NCBI RefSeq assembly: GCF_005925345.1
Contig: NZ_SSHJ01000001.1
Coordinates: forward strand, 558,001-622,000
Source of the DNA: Pedobacter ureilyticus
GTDB lineage: Bacteria; Bacteroidota; Bacteroidia; Sphingobacteriales; Sphingobacteriaceae
Reading direction: 5' to 3'
DNA length: 64,000 nucleotides
The notes beneath the pieces are model-generated. The model saw only the letters and a list, made by a program, of their open reading frames with translations. It was not told the origin of the DNA and made no database searches. Positions 35,968 through 45,336 of the stretch are shown here, piece after piece (within the stretch, counting starts at the first letter, position 1; every line of letters begins with the position of its first letter). The position numbers and the translations under genes were made by a program.

Positions 35968-36058
35968 GATTTTATTTTGGCATTTAATGAGTTGAAATTT
36001 TAAGCTGTTAGCGCATTTTAGTACTTTTAAACTTTAGATTTTGTAAGGTAGCACAACC

Positions 36059-36952
36059 ATGACATTAACCGAGCTAGCAGCTTTATATCAAGATAAATTA
36101 AACGTATTGTACGATGAAGGTGAGATACACTCACTTTTTTTAATTGCTATAGAAGAAGTTCTAGGATACCAAAAAACAGATTATATTTTAAATAAGCAGG
36201 AATTGGTTCCGGATACAGCGTTGATTAGGTTAAACAACATTTTACTTGGCTTAACCAAAGGCAATCCTATACAATATATAATTGGACATACAGTATTTTA
36301 CGGGTTAAAGTTTAAAGTGAATCCATCCGTTTTAATACCAAGACCAGAAACCGAAGAGCTAGTGGAGTGGGTATTATCAGTTTGCAGTTCTCGGTTTGCA
36401 ATTGGCAACGCAAGCCTAAATAGCCCTTCAATAGTAAACCTAATTGATATTGGTACGGGAAGTGGTTGCATTGCCATCGCATTAAAAAAGCACTTACCTA
36501 AAGCTTATGTTTCTGCTGTAGATATTTCTTCTACAGCTTTGGCCACCGCTAAAGAAAATGCATTACTGAATGATGTGGGCGTCACTTTCATCGAAGACGA
36601 CATCCTCAATTACGCAGAAACCTATGGTTCTAAATTTGACATCATCGTTAGCAACCCTCCTTACATTAAAGAATATGAGAAAGCTGAAATGCACCAAAAT
36701 GTGTTGGCGAACGAGCCTCATACCGCACTTTTTGTAAGTAATGAAAAACCTTTAATCTTTTATGAGGCCATTGCTGATTTTGCATTGAAGCACCTAAAAA
36801 AAGATGGGCTTTTGTTTTTCGAGATTAATGCCAACCTGGGCAAGGAAACGATACAAATGTTAGGAAATAAAGGTTTTACCGATATTAGATTAAGGCTCGA
36901 TATGCAAGGTAAAGAACGTATGGTAAGTGCTCAAAAACCACCACTACCTTAA
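36059..36952 (+). CDS. prmC: Release-factor glutamine N5-methyltransferase
   Basis: A 297-residue enzyme that methylates the Gln of the GGQ motif in RF1 and RF2. The N-terminal helical domain has NPIQYIIGHTVFYGL and VLIPRPETEELVEW. The methyltransferase domain has DIGTGSGCIAIALKK (motif I) and the catalytic NPPY in SNPPYIKEYE. An insert of about 15 residues (SVCSSRFAIGNASL) lies before motif I. It is divergent from ribD. Confidence 0.94.
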   Translation: MTLTELAALYQDKLNVLYDEGEIHSLFLIAIEEVLGYQKTDYILNKQELVPDTALIRLNNILLGLTKGNPIQYIIGHTVFYGLKFKVNPSVLIPRPETEELVEWVLSVCSSRFAIGNASLNSPSIVNLIDIGTGSGCIAIALKKHLPKAYVSAVDISSTALATAKENALLNDVGVTFIEDDILNYAETYGSKFDIIVSNPPYIKEYEKAEMHQNVLANEPHTALFVSNEKPLIFYEAIADFALKHLKKDGLLFFEINANLGKETIQMLGNKGFTDIRLRLDMQGKERMVSAQKPPLP

Positions 36953-37021
36953 CAAGTACAACTTTTAAAACTTTTAAGAATATAAATTGTTTACATATTG
37001 TTTTACATCAATTAACATGTT

Positions 37022-37885
37022 ATGAATCAACTGAAATCAGTAGCTGCCCTAACCGCAGTAGTGTTATTAGCTAGCTGTGGCGTTAGCAAAAAGAAATACG
37101 CCGAATTGCAAGGTAATTTTAACCAGGTACAACAGCAGTACAACGATCTTAATGGCAAACTAGTCAAAACAGAATCAGAACTATCTAATGCTAAAACTAG
37201 AATTACCAGCTTAGATGACGCCATTTCCAGAGAGCGAGCCAACTCCAAAGAGCTGCAAGAAGCATTAAATAAATGTTTAAATGCAAGCAATCAAGGCAAT
37301 GTGAACATTTCAAAGTTGGTTGATGAAATCAATACCTCAAATAAATATATTAAAGAATTGATTGCTGCCAAAAGTAAAAGCGATTCGCTTAACATGGTGC
37401 TAACCAACAACCTAACCCGTTCATTAAGTAGAGAAGAAATGAGCGATGTAGATGTTCAAGTTTTAAAGGGTGTGGTTTATATTTCGCTATCAGATAATAT
37501 GTTATACAAATCTGGAAGCTACGAAATTTCTGATAAAGCGAGTGTTACCTTGGGCAAAATCGCTAAAATTATTACCGATTATAAAGATTACGAAGTACTA
37601 GTAGAAGGTAATACGGATAACGTACCTATTAAGATGGCCAACATCAGAAACAACTGGGATTTAAGTGCATTAAGGGCTTCATCTGTGGTGCAAAGCTTAC
37701 AAAACAACTATGGAGTAGACCCTAAGCGTTTAACAGCAGGTGGCAGAGGCGAGTACAACCCAATTGCAGGAAATGATACACCAGCCGGAAAAATGAAAAA
37801 CAGACGTACACAGATTATCATTACACCTAAATTAGATCAGTTTATGGATTTAATAGGAAAATCGGCAGAGAAACCAACTAATTAA
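37022..37885 (+). CDS. OmpA-family outer-membrane lipoprotein
   Basis: A 287-residue lipoprotein with lipobox LASC and acylated Cys19. Residues about 25-125 are a coiled coil. The C-terminal OmpA-like domain (about 145-275) has the peptidoglycan-binding pattern EGNTDNVPI, NNWDLSALRASSVVQSL and NRRTQIII. It should anchor the outer membrane to peptidoglycan. It starts 69 bp after prmC and has its own terminator. Confidence 0.9.
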   Translation: MNQLKSVAALTAVVLLASCGVSKKKYAELQGNFNQVQQQYNDLNGKLVKTESELSNAKTRITSLDDAISRERANSKELQEALNKCLNASNQGNVNISKLVDEINTSNKYIKELIAAKSKSDSLNMVLTNNLTRSLSREEMSDVDVQVLKGVVYISLSDNMLYKSGSYEISDKASVTLGKIAKIITDYKDYEVLVEGNTDNVPIKMANIRNNWDLSALRASSVVQSLQNNYGVDPKRLTAGGRGEYNPIAGNDTPAGKMKNRRTQIIITPKLDQFMDLIGKSAEKPTN

Positions 37886-37900
37886 TTGGTCTGAATATGT

Positions 37901-37935
37901 AAAGCCACTTGATAAAATTCAGGTGGCTTTTTTAT
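37901..37935. terminator. Terminator between the OmpA lipoprotein and xerD
   Basis: aaagccacttga pairs with tcaggtggcttt (one G-T wobble), followed on the plus strand by a T-run. On the minus strand the A-rich flank is shorter. It mainly serves the OmpA lipoprotein, and it overlaps the last bases of xerD. Confidence 0.85.
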
Positions 37936-38831
37936 GCCCTAGGATGAAATTCTGTAATTACAGTTTTGAGATAATCACGGTCTAGATGTGTATAAATTTC
38001 TGTTGTAGTAATACTGGCGTGACCCAACATTTCCTGGATAGCCCTCAAATCGGCCCCTCCCTCTATTAAATGCGTAGCAAATGAGTGCCTCAACGTATGC
38101 GGACTAATTGATTTTTTTATACCAGCTGCCACCGCCAATGATTTTATCAAGTTAAAAATAGCTATCCTGGAGAGCTTAGCACCAAATCTATTCAAAAAAA
38201 TATAATCTTCGTTTCCTCTTTTTATGGTGGCATGCACCCTCACTTCTTCCATATAAATCTTGATTAGTTTTAACGCGGTAGCGCCAATGGGAACAATTCG
38301 TTCTTTGTTTCCCTTCCCTACCACTTTAATAAATTCAGATTCTTCAAATATATCAGAGATTTTCAAGTCTGTTAATTCGCTAACCCTTAAACCACAGCCG
38401 TATAAAACCTCCATCATTGCCTTGTTTCTCATACCATCAGGCTTAGAAGCATCTATAGACCCAATCAGCAAATCAATTTCATGTACACTTAAAGTATCTG
38501 GTAGTTTACGTGCAATTTTCGGAGTTTCGAGCAAGCTAGAAGGGTTATTGACAATAATTTCTTCTTGCAACAAGTACATAAAAAAAGATTTGATACCCGA
38601 AATTACCCTAGCCTGTGTACTGGCCTCTGCCCCTAGGTCATTTAACCAGATCAAAAACTCTCGTAAATCTTTTAATTTAATTGTGTTTAATGTAATGTCT
38701 TTATTATTGGCCTCGAAGTATTGAAAGAGCTTTTCTACATCATTTATATAAGCATTGATACTGTTTTGGGCTAATGAACGCTCTAGCTTTAGGTAAGCGG
38801 CAAATCCTTTTAGATACGATTGACTGTTCAT
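37932..38831 (-). CDS. xerD: Tyrosine recombinase XerD-type
   Basis: A 299-residue recombinase. The N-terminal SAM-like domain (about 5-90) is followed by a catalytic domain with Arg in GCGLRVSELTDLK, HTLRHSFATHL, LGHASITTTEIYTH with the nucleophile Tyr, matching the R-H-R-H-Y set. It resolves chromosome dimers at dif. It is not near any mobile element, so I read it as the housekeeping enzyme. It is convergent with the OmpA lipoprotein. Confidence 0.92.
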   Translation of the reverse strand: MNSQSYLKGFAAYLKLERSLAQNSINAYINDVEKLFQYFEANNKDITLNTIKLKDLREFLIWLNDLGAEASTQARVISGIKSFFMYLLQEEIIVNNPSSLLETPKIARKLPDTLSVHEIDLLIGSIDASKPDGMRNKAMMEVLYGCGLRVSELTDLKISDIFEESEFIKVVGKGNKERIVPIGATALKLIKIYMEEVRVHATIKRGNEDYIFLNRFGAKLSRIAIFNLIKSLAVAAGIKKSISPHTLRHSFATHLIEGGADLRAIQEMLGHASITTTEIYTHLDRDYLKTVITEFHPRA

Positions 38832-38965
38832 TATTTGAGTTCTTTTTTATAACATTGCGTAAGGCAAATCCACTACAAAAATACATTTAGCTTGCTACTG
38901 TTTAATCACAGATGCGCAGATTTTTATTTAGCATGCGGTAGCTGATAAAATAAAACACAGATAAA

Positions 38966-39382
38966 ATGAAGATACAGATCATTAACGGACCAAACTTAAA
39001 CCTTTTAGGCCTCCGCGAACCGTCTATTTACGGTTCAGAACCTATCGAGGGCTACATTGAAAAACTTAGAGCGCAGTACGGCATTATCGAAATTGACTAC
39101 TACCAAAGCAACGTGGAAGGCGAATTAATTAATAAATTACATGAGGTTGGTTTTTCTTACGATGGAATTATTATCAATGCGGGTGGCTACACACACACTT
39201 CGGTAGCCATAGCAGATGCCATTGCTGCCATTAAAGCACCTGTGGTAGAAGTGCACATTTCAAATATTTATGCTCGTGAAGAATATCGTCACGTTTCGTT
39301 AACGGGCAAAAACTGTAAAGGCGTACTTACAGGTTTTGGTCTAGATGGATATCGTTTAGCATTAGAAAGTTTTTTAAAATAA
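38966..39382 (+). CDS. aroQ: Type II 3-dehydroquinate dehydratase
   Basis: A 138-residue dodecameric enzyme of the shikimate pathway. INGPNLNLLGLREPSIYG (5-22) has the catalytic Arg and Tyr, IINAGGYTHTSVAI has the substrate loop, and EVHISNIYAREEYRH has the catalytic His. It is followed 12 bp later by a thioredoxin gene on the same strand. Confidence 0.96.
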   Translation: MKIQIINGPNLNLLGLREPSIYGSEPIEGYIEKLRAQYGIIEIDYYQSNVEGELINKLHEVGFSYDGIIINAGGYTHTSVAIADAIAAIKAPVVEVHISNIYAREEYRHVSLTGKNCKGVLTGFGLDGYRLALESFLK

Positions 39383-39394
39383 ATAAATCATAAA

Positions 39395-40135
39395 ATGAAA
39401 AAAATCACGCTCTTACTGATGCTTTGGATGAGTTTTGCAACCGCTTATCCACAAACAATTACTAAAACAACAAAATTAGATGCAAATTCTATTGTTAAAG
39501 ACGAAACTGGAAGCACCTACCCTTATGCTATTTGGCAAAAACTACTACAAACGGGGAGCTACGCAATCAAACCGAATGGTACAGCAAACACAACCACGAC
39601 AGAATTTTTACTCTACAAATTAACAGAAGAAGAGAAAGCTACTGCAAAAAAGAAAAACGCTGAACTTTCTGCTAAGCTTCCTAAACCAAGAACAAGCGAT
39701 GCATTTAGAGAAGGAGATAAGTTTCGTTTTGATAAAATGAAAGATTTGGCAGGCATTAAATATGATTTCAAAAAAGATACCGGAAAAGTGGTAGTTTTTA
39801 ATTTCTGGTTTATTAACTGTCCGCCGTGTAAAAAAGAAATTCCGGAGCTAAACGAGTTGGTTGAAAAGTATAAAGAGAATAAGGATATCGTTTTTATTGC
39901 AATTGCATTAGATGATGCTTATGCGCTAAAAGACTTCTTAAAGTATACCCCTTTTAATTACAGTATAATTCCAGATGGCAGGTTTTATGCTCAGAAATAT
40001 GGTATTAAATCTTATCCAACACATGTTATTGTTGGAAAAGATGGCTTGATAAAATTTAGTACCATTGGCTTAGCCAGAAATACAGTTTATTGGGTAGATA
40101 AAACGATTAAAGAACAAACTCTTATAAATCACTAA
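39395..40135 (+). CDS. TlpA-like periplasmic thioredoxin
   Basis: A 246-residue protein with a signal peptide (MKKITLLLMLWMSFATAYPQ). The thioredoxin-like domain (about 110-240) has the redox motif NCPPCKKEIPEL and the cis-Pro in SYPTHVIV. The preceding 90 residues are polar with no recognised fold. It likely reduces or forms disulfides in periplasmic proteins. It is in a pair with aroQ, and its 3' end overlaps the convergent GT2 by 14 bp. Confidence 0.88.
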   Translation: MKKITLLLMLWMSFATAYPQTITKTTKLDANSIVKDETGSTYPYAIWQKLLQTGSYAIKPNGTANTTTTEFLLYKLTEEEKATAKKKNAELSAKLPKPRTSDAFREGDKFRFDKMKDLAGIKYDFKKDTGKVVVFNFWFINCPPCKKEIPELNELVEKYKENKDIVFIAIALDDAYALKDFLKYTPFNYSIIPDGRFYAQKYGIKSYPTHVIVGKDGLIKFSTIGLARNTVYWVDKTIKEQTLINH

Positions 40136-41135
40136 ATTTCTTCTTTTTACCAATAAAATACTTCCAAACAATACTTCCGTTTAAAACGCCATCATGTTTT
40201 TTTAAGGAAATTTGGCTGCTGCTACGCTTGGCAGCAGTTTTAAAGAACGCTTTAAAAAAATGATAGTGCGCTTTGTTGATTGAAAAAGCAAAGCCAAGTT
40301 TACCTTTAAATGCAAACTGAAACCAAGCCGCTAGGTCTAACCATAACCGAACAAAAACCTTAAAAACAGCCTCTCCAAACGGGAGGTTTTTTTGCATAAT
40401 GATGAGGTTATTTCTAAAGTTGAGGTAGCTTTTAAACGGACTGCTGGCATTTAAAGTACCGCCCCCCACATGATATACTTCGGCTTCTGTGCAGCAAGCC
40501 ACTTTGTAGCCGCTATTTTTTAATCGCCAACACAGGTCAATTTCTTCCATGTGTGCAAATAAATCGGCATCTAAACCACCTACTTCTTTCCAAACTCTAC
40601 TCTTGATAAAAAATGCGGCACCACTGGCCCAAAAAACTGGTACATAAGTATCATATTGGCCGCGGTCTTCTTCCAAGTGATCAAAAATCCTACCCCTGCA
40701 AAAAGTAAAACCAAAGCGATCTATAAATCCGCCTGCGGCTCCGGCATACTCGAACATCGCTTTGTTTTGCTGCCATTTAATTTTAGGCTGAGCAGCTGCA
40801 ACATCCTCATTGCGCTGCATCACATCAATCACAGGTTTGATCCAATTTTCGGGAACTTCGACATCCGAGTTTAGCAGCACAAAATAATCGGCATTTACCT
40901 TTGCCAAAGCCTGATTGTAACCTTCGGCAAAGCCATAGTTTTTCTCGTTAACAATCACCTCAACGTTAGGATAATGCTGTGCCAAAAAAGCAACCGAATT
41001 GTCTGTAGAAGCATTATCTGCTACCACAATTTGCAAATTAACGTAGTTGGTTTTCACTACACTAGGTAAAAAGCGTTCCAAGAAGCTCTGTCCGTTCCAA
41101 TTTAAAATTACTACAGCTACGCTAGGTTCTATCAC
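40122..41135 (-). CDS. Glycosyltransferase family 2 (rhamnosyltransferase-like)
   Basis: A 337-residue GT-A enzyme. VVILNWNGQSFLERFLPS (8-25), VADNASTDNSV and LLNSDVEVPENWI (DXD-like) are typical, and the HMEEIDLCWRLKNSGYKV motif is the C-terminal active-site signature of the rhamnosyltransferase/WcaA-type group. The start is GTG at 41135. It is not in the EPS operon but lies beside an LpxL-like acyltransferase on the same strand, so a role in LPS or envelope glycan is possible. Confidence 0.87.
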   Translation of the reverse strand: MIEPSVAVVILNWNGQSFLERFLPSVVKTNYVNLQIVVADNASTDNSVAFLAQHYPNVEVIVNEKNYGFAEGYNQALAKVNADYFVLLNSDVEVPENWIKPVIDVMQRNEDVAAAQPKIKWQQNKAMFEYAGAAGGFIDRFGFTFCRGRIFDHLEEDRGQYDTYVPVFWASGAAFFIKSRVWKEVGGLDADLFAHMEEIDLCWRLKNSGYKVACCTEAEVYHVGGGTLNASSPFKSYLNFRNNLIIMQKNLPFGEAVFKVFVRLWLDLAAWFQFAFKGKLGFAFSINKAHYHFFKAFFKTAAKRSSSQISLKKHDGVLNGSIVWKYFIGKKKKFSDL

Positions 41136-41178
41136 AAGTTAAAAGTATAAAGTGTAAAGTTAATCGAGTCAAGATTTT

Positions 41179-42048
41179 CTAATCGTTTATTTTCCAGCGC
41201 CTGTGGCTCCAAAGCCAATCTCCCGGTTCTCTTTCGATAGTTTTAGTCAAGTTCTTAAAAAATAGCGCAGTAATTTCAAATGGTTCGGTTTCATTAGGAT
41301 TTAAACACATTGGAAGACACTCAATCTCATAGTATCCACGTTTAATTCTTCTGAAATCGAAGTAAAAAATCGGTCTATTGGTCTGTTTGGCTATTTTTTC
41401 CAAGCCTAAAAGTACCGCAGTACGTTGGTTTAAAAAGGTTAGCAAATGGTGTGCATCTCTACCCCTCGGACTTTGATCACTAGCAAAACAAAATAAAGTG
41501 ATATCGTTCTTTGTAGCCACAACATCTCTCAGTGTTTGCTTCATGGGCACAAAAATATTCCCAAATTTAGTTCTCAACGTATTGAACCAATTTTCGAACA
41601 CTTTATTGTTAATCGGTTTATAGATTACATGTGATTTGGCTGAAAACTTTAATCCAGCAGCCATCATACCTAATTCCCAGTTGCCATAATGCCCAGTGCA
41701 GGCCAGTGCACTTTCTCCACGCCTGAAATAATCTTCAACCATCTCAAAGTTTTTCATTTTCACTCTTTTCAAAAGTTCGGCTTTGCTGATAGAACTCATT
41801 TTAACAATCTCAACCATGATATCGGTTAAATTCCTGTAAAAACGTTTTTCTATCTTAATGATTTCTGCAGTGTTTTTTTCTGGAAAAGACAACATCAGAT
41901 TTTTACGCACTACAGCTCTTCTATATCCAATTACATAATAAAGCAAATAGTACAGCATGTTAGCAACACCAAATAAAAACCACATTGGGAGAAATGAGAT
42001 GAGGTGTAAAAAAAATATCCCTATGTGCAAAAAACCTTTTTTAATCAT
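41179..42048 (-). CDS. LpxL/HtrB-family lipid A acyltransferase
   Basis: A 289-residue membrane-anchored acyltransferase. Near the N-terminus is a hydrophobic helix (about 8-40). The catalytic motif is HX4E: GHYGNWELG (about 120-128), with QSPRGRDAHHLLTFL further on. Enzymes of this family add secondary acyl chains to lipid A. It lies 43 bp from the GT2 gene and is divergent from wbqC. Confidence 0.88.
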   Translation of the reverse strand: MIKKGFLHIGIFFLHLISFLPMWFLFGVANMLYYLLYYVIGYRRAVVRKNLMLSFPEKNTAEIIKIEKRFYRNLTDIMVEIVKMSSISKAELLKRVKMKNFEMVEDYFRRGESALACTGHYGNWELGMMAAGLKFSAKSHVIYKPINNKVFENWFNTLRTKFGNIFVPMKQTLRDVVATKNDITLFCFASDQSPRGRDAHHLLTFLNQRTAVLLGLEKIAKQTNRPIFYFDFRRIKRGYYEIECLPMCLNPNETEPFEITALFFKNLTKTIEREPGDWLWSHRRWKIND

Positions 42049-42084
42049 TAATTTGGCGACTGAATTGCAAACTTAAAATATCAG

Positions 42085-42687
42085 ATGCAAAATCCAGCTA
42101 TATTTCCAATATTTTATCTTCCGCCAGTTAGTTACTTTACACTTTTAAAAGGGCATAATTTCGAATTTGATTTAGAGAAATTTGAACACTTCCCAAAACA
42201 GACTTACAGAAATAGAGCAACTATTGCCTCGCCAAACGGCAGCTTAGATATGGTTGTGCCGATAGTTAAAGGTGCTAAACAGCATACCCCATACAAAGAT
42301 GTCAAAATTAGCTACCAAGACCGTTGGCAGCGCTTGCATTGGTTAAGTTTACAAACCTGTTACCGCAGTTCGGCCTATTTCGAGTTTTATGAAGATGGTT
42401 TAGCTCCATTTTACGAAAAGAAGTACGATTATCTTTTTGATTATAATTGCGATGTATTAACGTGGCTGTTTAAACAGTTGAAAATAACTAGCCCAATTAA
42501 CACCACAGAAAGTTACGAAACCGATATTGCTGTAGATTACAGGAATGTAATGACTAAAAAGGAAGTTCCTAATATTAAAACAAAGCCCTATTTCCAGGTG
42601 TTTAGCGATAGAAATGAGTTTATTGCTAACTTGAGCATTGTAGATTTACTATTCAACCAAGGACCGCAAGCAAAGAATTATTTTTAG
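42085..42687 (+). CDS. WbqC-family protein
   Basis: A 200-residue cytoplasmic protein with the WbqC N-terminus (IFPIFYLPPVSYFTLLKGHN) and the RNRATIASPNGSLDMVVPI segment. WbqC proteins occur in O-antigen loci, and their role is uncertain; they are probable enzymes of sugar or peptide metabolism. It is divergent from the LpxL-like gene, which fits an envelope function. Confidence 0.82.
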   Translation: MQNPAIFPIFYLPPVSYFTLLKGHNFEFDLEKFEHFPKQTYRNRATIASPNGSLDMVVPIVKGAKQHTPYKDVKISYQDRWQRLHWLSLQTCYRSSAYFEFYEDGLAPFYEKKYDYLFDYNCDVLTWLFKQLKITSPINTTESYETDIAVDYRNVMTKKEVPNIKTKPYFQVFSDRNEFIANLSIVDLLFNQGPQAKNYF

Positions 42688-42760
42688 ACTATTATGATAA
42701 TGTTTAAGCAATAATGAGTTTGAAATTTTAAGCTAGCTATTGCCAATTGAAACTAAAAGT

Positions 42761-43879
42761 ATGGGAAAACCAGTACGTTTTAAGCATAAGAAAAAACATT
42801 ATACACTACCAGAACCAGGCACTACACCAGGTTTTGTGTTTATTGATAGTAGCTCTTTAAAGCCTAAAATAAATTTTTATAGCTTTAGTGCCAGCGTTTT
42901 TAATATGGTACAGCTTAACAGCCTGCTAGACATTACCAATAAAACCAAAAACAAGGATCTTTTTTACTGGGTAGATATTAAAGGCTTAAATTCTGCCGAG
43001 CTTTTTAATGTATTTAGCGAAGAATTAAAAATACATAAATTAGTACTAGAAGACATTACAAGAACTTACCACCGCCCAAAATTTGAAGAATACGATGGTT
43101 ACAACTTTGCCATTAGCAGAATGCTACGCCTCGGAGAAGACGCTAGCCTAGAGAATGAGCAGGTATCGTTTATACAAACGAAAAACGTTCTCTATACCTT
43201 TCAAGAAACCTATGAAGATTGCCTGGATGCCGTTCGCAACCGATTAAAAGAAGGCAAAGGCAACATTAGGATTGGCGGCACAGGCTATTTGATGTATGCA
43301 CTGATGGATATGATTGTAGATTCTTATTTCTCTATCCTCAGTAAATGGAGTGAGGACATGGACGAAATAGAGGACCGTTTACTTACTCGCCCCGATAAAT
43401 CGGTAATGTATGAAACCCAGCTGGTAAAAAGAAACCTAATTGCGATGCGAAGAGTGGTTTGGCCAGAGCGAGATAAAATGAACGATATTTTACGCAGCGA
43501 CAGCCATTTAATCTCCGAACAAACCAAAATGTTTATTAAAGATGCTTACGACCATTGTGTGCAGTTAATGGATATGGTTGAGAGCATGAAAGAAATTGCT
43601 TCGAGTAATATTGATATGTACCTGTCCATCATCAGCAACCGGATGAACGAGATCATGAAGGTATTAACCATCATCTCTTCTATATTTATTCCCCTAACTT
43701 TTATCGCTGGTATTTACGGAATGAACTTCGCCAAGCAAGATCCCGTAACTGGAAAAGTGATGCCAGCCAATATGCCTGAACTTTACCAAGCACATGGCTA
43801 CGAATACACTTTATTAGTAATGGCTTTCATTGCTTTGGTACAAATTATCTTTTTTTGGCGTAAAGGTTGGTTTAAATAA
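42761..43879 (+). CDS. corA: CorA-family magnesium/cobalt transporter
   Basis: A 372-residue inner-membrane channel. I start it at the ATG at 42761 (MGKPVRFKHKKKHYTLPEPG), since the upstream alternative at 42740 is TTG. The large cytoplasmic N-domain is followed by two membrane helices near the C-terminus, with the selectivity motif YGMNF between them and the usual basic C-terminus (WRKGWFK). It mediates Mg2+ (or Co2+/Ni2+) uptake. A strong AT-only terminator follows. Confidence 0.94.
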   Translation: MGKPVRFKHKKKHYTLPEPGTTPGFVFIDSSSLKPKINFYSFSASVFNMVQLNSLLDITNKTKNKDLFYWVDIKGLNSAELFNVFSEELKIHKLVLEDITRTYHRPKFEEYDGYNFAISRMLRLGEDASLENEQVSFIQTKNVLYTFQETYEDCLDAVRNRLKEGKGNIRIGGTGYLMYALMDMIVDSYFSILSKWSEDMDEIEDRLLTRPDKSVMYETQLVKRNLIAMRRVVWPERDKMNDILRSDSHLISEQTKMFIKDAYDHCVQLMDMVESMKEIASSNIDMYLSIISNRMNEIMKVLTIISSIFIPLTFIAGIYGMNFAKQDPVTGKVMPANMPELYQAHGYEYTLLVMAFIALVQIIFFWRKGWFK

Positions 43880-43916
43880 AAAATTAAAAATACTAATTGT
43901 ATTTTTAATTTTTTTT
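43878..43916 (+). terminator. Terminator after corA
   Basis: A stem of 15 A-T pairs plus one C-G pair (aaaaaattaaaaatac with its complement) around the loop taatt runs directly into a T-run. It begins at the corA stop. Confidence 0.75.
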
Positions 43917-43975
43917 AATAACTGTTTTTTTGTTCTAATTTTTTTGTAGTTTCACTTTATCAAACTAAACTATAA

Positions 43976-45202
43976 ATGGACGAACAAACTAAAAAGAAAA
44001 ACATCTTTCTAATTATTCTAGTAGCCTCGCTTGGCTATTTTGTAGATATCTACGATTTAATTTTATTCTCTGTAGTACGTGTAAAAAGCCTTAAAGATTT
44101 AGGTGTACCAGATGAAGACATGCTCAGTGTTGGAGCAACGATCATCAACAGCCAAATGTTTGGGATGTTAATTGGGGGCATACTTTGGGGCATTTTAGGA
44201 GATAAAAAGGGCAGACTGAGCGTACTTTTTGGATCTATCATCACCTACTCACTTGCCAACATTGCCAATGGCTTTGCTACCACGGTAGACCAATACACTA
44301 TCATCCGCTTTATTGCTGGAGTAGGCTTAGCTGGAGAACTTGGAGCAGGCATTACGCTTGTAGCCGAGACCATGAGTAAGAAAAACCGAGGCTATGGCAC
44401 CATGATTGTTGCCTGCGTAGGTTTGCTTGGGGCTGTAATGGCAGCATTAATTAGTGCCCGTTACACCTGGCAAACCAGCTATTTTATTGGTGGCGGTATG
44501 GGCATATTGTTACTTTCGCTACGTATTGGCTTGGTAGAATCGGGTATGTTTAAAGAAACCACCGAAAATGAAAACGTACAGCGAGGCAACTTTTTTATGT
44601 TATTCAACAATTGGTCTAGGTTTAAAAAATATTTGTGCTGTATTTTAATTGGCTTACCGCTTTGGTATGTGGTTGGCGTACTGATTACGTTCTCTCCCGA
44701 GTTTGGAAAAGCCTTAAATGCTACAGGAGTTTTAGATGCAGGCAAAGGTATCATGTATTGTTATATTGGGATCTCTATCGGAGATGTAGTAGCCGGATTG
44801 CTATCTCAATTGCTCAAATCAAGAAAACAAGTAATGTTTATTTTCTTGATTTTAACTGCTGTTGCAGTTGGCGTTTACCTTTATTCTTTTGGGTTAACCC
44901 CGCAGGGTTTCATTCTGTTGAGCTTATTATTGGGCTTTGCCTCGGGCTATTGGGCCACCTTTGTTACCATTGCTGCCGAGCAATTTGGCACCAACTTAAG
45001 AGCTACCGTAACCACAACTGTTCCCAATTTTGTGCGTGGCTCTTTAATTGCCATTACTACAGGCTTTCAGTTTTTTAAAGATAAGCTAGGGATTTTGGAA
45101 GGTGCTATGGTGGTTGGGGCAATTTGTATTGTGATTTCGTTAATTGCCCTAAGTCAATTAAAAGAAACTTTTAGTAAGGATTTGGATTACGTAGAACAGT
45201 AA
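43976..45202 (+). CDS. Major facilitator superfamily transporter
   Basis: A 408-residue protein with about 12 membrane helices. The loop GDKKGRLSVLFGS (about 82-94) is the MFS signature between helices 2 and 3, and GELGAGITLVAETM follows. It resembles the metabolite:H+ symporters. The N-terminus (MDEQTKKKNIF) has no signal. The substrate is not known. It is expressed alone, downstream of corA's terminator and ahead of the alcohol dehydrogenase. Confidence 0.86.
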   Translation: MDEQTKKKNIFLIILVASLGYFVDIYDLILFSVVRVKSLKDLGVPDEDMLSVGATIINSQMFGMLIGGILWGILGDKKGRLSVLFGSIITYSLANIANGFATTVDQYTIIRFIAGVGLAGELGAGITLVAETMSKKNRGYGTMIVACVGLLGAVMAALISARYTWQTSYFIGGGMGILLLSLRIGLVESGMFKETTENENVQRGNFFMLFNNWSRFKKYLCCILIGLPLWYVVGVLITFSPEFGKALNATGVLDAGKGIMYCYIGISIGDVVAGLLSQLLKSRKQVMFIFLILTAVAVGVYLYSFGLTPQGFILLSLLLGFASGYWATFVTIAAEQFGTNLRATVTTTVPNFVRGSLIAITTGFQFFKDKLGILEGAMVVGAICIVISLIALSQLKETFSKDLDYVEQ

Positions 45203-45336
45203 CATACACCTTTTATTTGTACTTTTACTTTGCTTGCTTTCATCGACTGGCGCATGGGTTTACACTGAGCTTGTGCGTTTGGCCTTCATAGCAAAGCTTA
45301 AACAATTTAAATTTTTAAGATTAAAAGCGTAAATGT

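Noticed and set aside
34911..36058. FMN riboswitch upstream of ribD
   Set aside because: The spacer to prmC is only about 100 bp and shows none of the conserved RFN blocks.
37932..38831. XerD-type recombinase as a phage or island integrase
   Set aside because: Length and motifs are those of housekeeping XerD and there are no tRNA, attachment sites or mobile genes around it.
44635..45078. 147-codon frame inside the MFS gene, other frame
   Set aside because: The in-frame MFS protein is continuous through it with proper membrane helices.
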